From Vibrio tubiashii ATCC 19109 (lineage in GTDB: Bacteria > Pseudomonadota > Gammaproteobacteria > Enterobacterales > Vibrionaceae), in contig NZ_CP009355.1 of assembly GCF_000772105.1 (NCBI RefSeq), forward strand, positions 310,001 to 374,000: a stretch of DNA of 64,000 nt. Reading direction: 5' to 3'. The notes under the pieces were generated by a model. That model was not told the DNA's origin. It searched no databases and worked only from the letters and a program-made list of their open reading frames with translations. Below are positions 63,908 to 64,000 of the stretch, one piece after another; position 1 is the stretch's first letter; each line of letters opens with the position of its first letter. The translations under genes and the position numbers were made by a program.

Positions 63908-64000
63908 TGGAAAGTAAAAGCGTTTTCTTAACCTAGAGCTATTTGGGGCAAACACTGCCCAGTATCGGCTTTTTAACCACAGCCATCTAAGTATTTACTT

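Overview
The window reads as a chromosomal stretch of a marine gammaproteobacterium of the family Vibrionaceae, most likely a Vibrio. This rests on moderate base composition, a VF530-type DNA-binding protein, several GGDEF/EAL signalling proteins with Cache or periplasmic binding-protein sensors, a glucose PTS transporter, TRAP transporters and an FMN-riboswitch-controlled ribB. I see no rRNA, tRNA, transposase, integrase, prophage or CRISPR array. Almost all sequence is coding, with short intergenic gaps and many ATGA stop/start overlaps.

Layout. 1-2.3 kb: ADP-ribosylglycohydrolase (cut by the window edge) and a nucleoside transporter. 2.6-4.2 kb: a ParD-like/methionine aminopeptidase pair and a VF530 protein. 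4.2-13.3 kb (minus strand): GntR regulator, HTH regulator, oppABCDF-like oligopeptide transporter and a three-domain Xaa-Pro aminopeptidase. 13.6-17.2 kb: secreted c-type haem protein plus diguanylate cyclase, and a nucleoside hydrolase-VOC fusion. 17.2-22.3 kb: solute-binding protein/histidine kinase/response regulator operon divergent from ptsG. 22.4-29.3 kb: a trans-4-hydroxy-L-proline degradation cluster (semialdehyde dehydrogenase, epimerase, D-amino-acid oxidoreductase, ornithine-cyclodeaminase-like reductase, DapA-like deaminase) and an AraC regulator. 29.4-36.7 kb: sugar-efflux MFS, a GGDEF-EAL protein, a nucleotidyltransferase-like protein, ribB with its riboswitch, small proteins and a lipoprotein. 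36.8-47.0 kb: TRAP transporter, two-component system, LysR regulator and CoA-transferase/reductase/thiolase genes. 47-49.4 kb: MerR/DUF2938 pair, DUF523, a cupin and a small unknown. 49.5-55.7 kb: a 1403-residue formate-dehydrogenase fusion divergent from napGH with a perfect FNR box between them. 55.8-63.9 kb: ABC-F ATPase with a leader region, a dual-sensor diguanylate cyclase, a membrane AraC regulator, DUF805 and secreted proteins, an EEP-family nuclease-like protein and a CopD-like protein behind a Fur-like box.

The most interesting signal is a shared operator. Five imperfect palindromes of the form TTGTATA-N3-TATACAA lie upstream of oppA, of gntR itself, between the epimerase and the oxidoreductase, upstream of the cyclodeaminase-like gene and upstream of the DapA-like gene. 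They tie peptide import, Xaa-Pro peptide cleavage and hydroxyproline catabolism, about 9 kb apart, into one predicted GntR regulon. The combination fits use of collagen-type (Gly-Pro-Hyp) peptides: uptake by Opp, cleavage before proline or hydroxyproline by the coupled aminopeptidase, then epimerisation, oxidation, deamination and conversion to 2-oxoglutarate. The regulon and the collagen reading are inferences; the sites and enzyme families are visible in the sequence.
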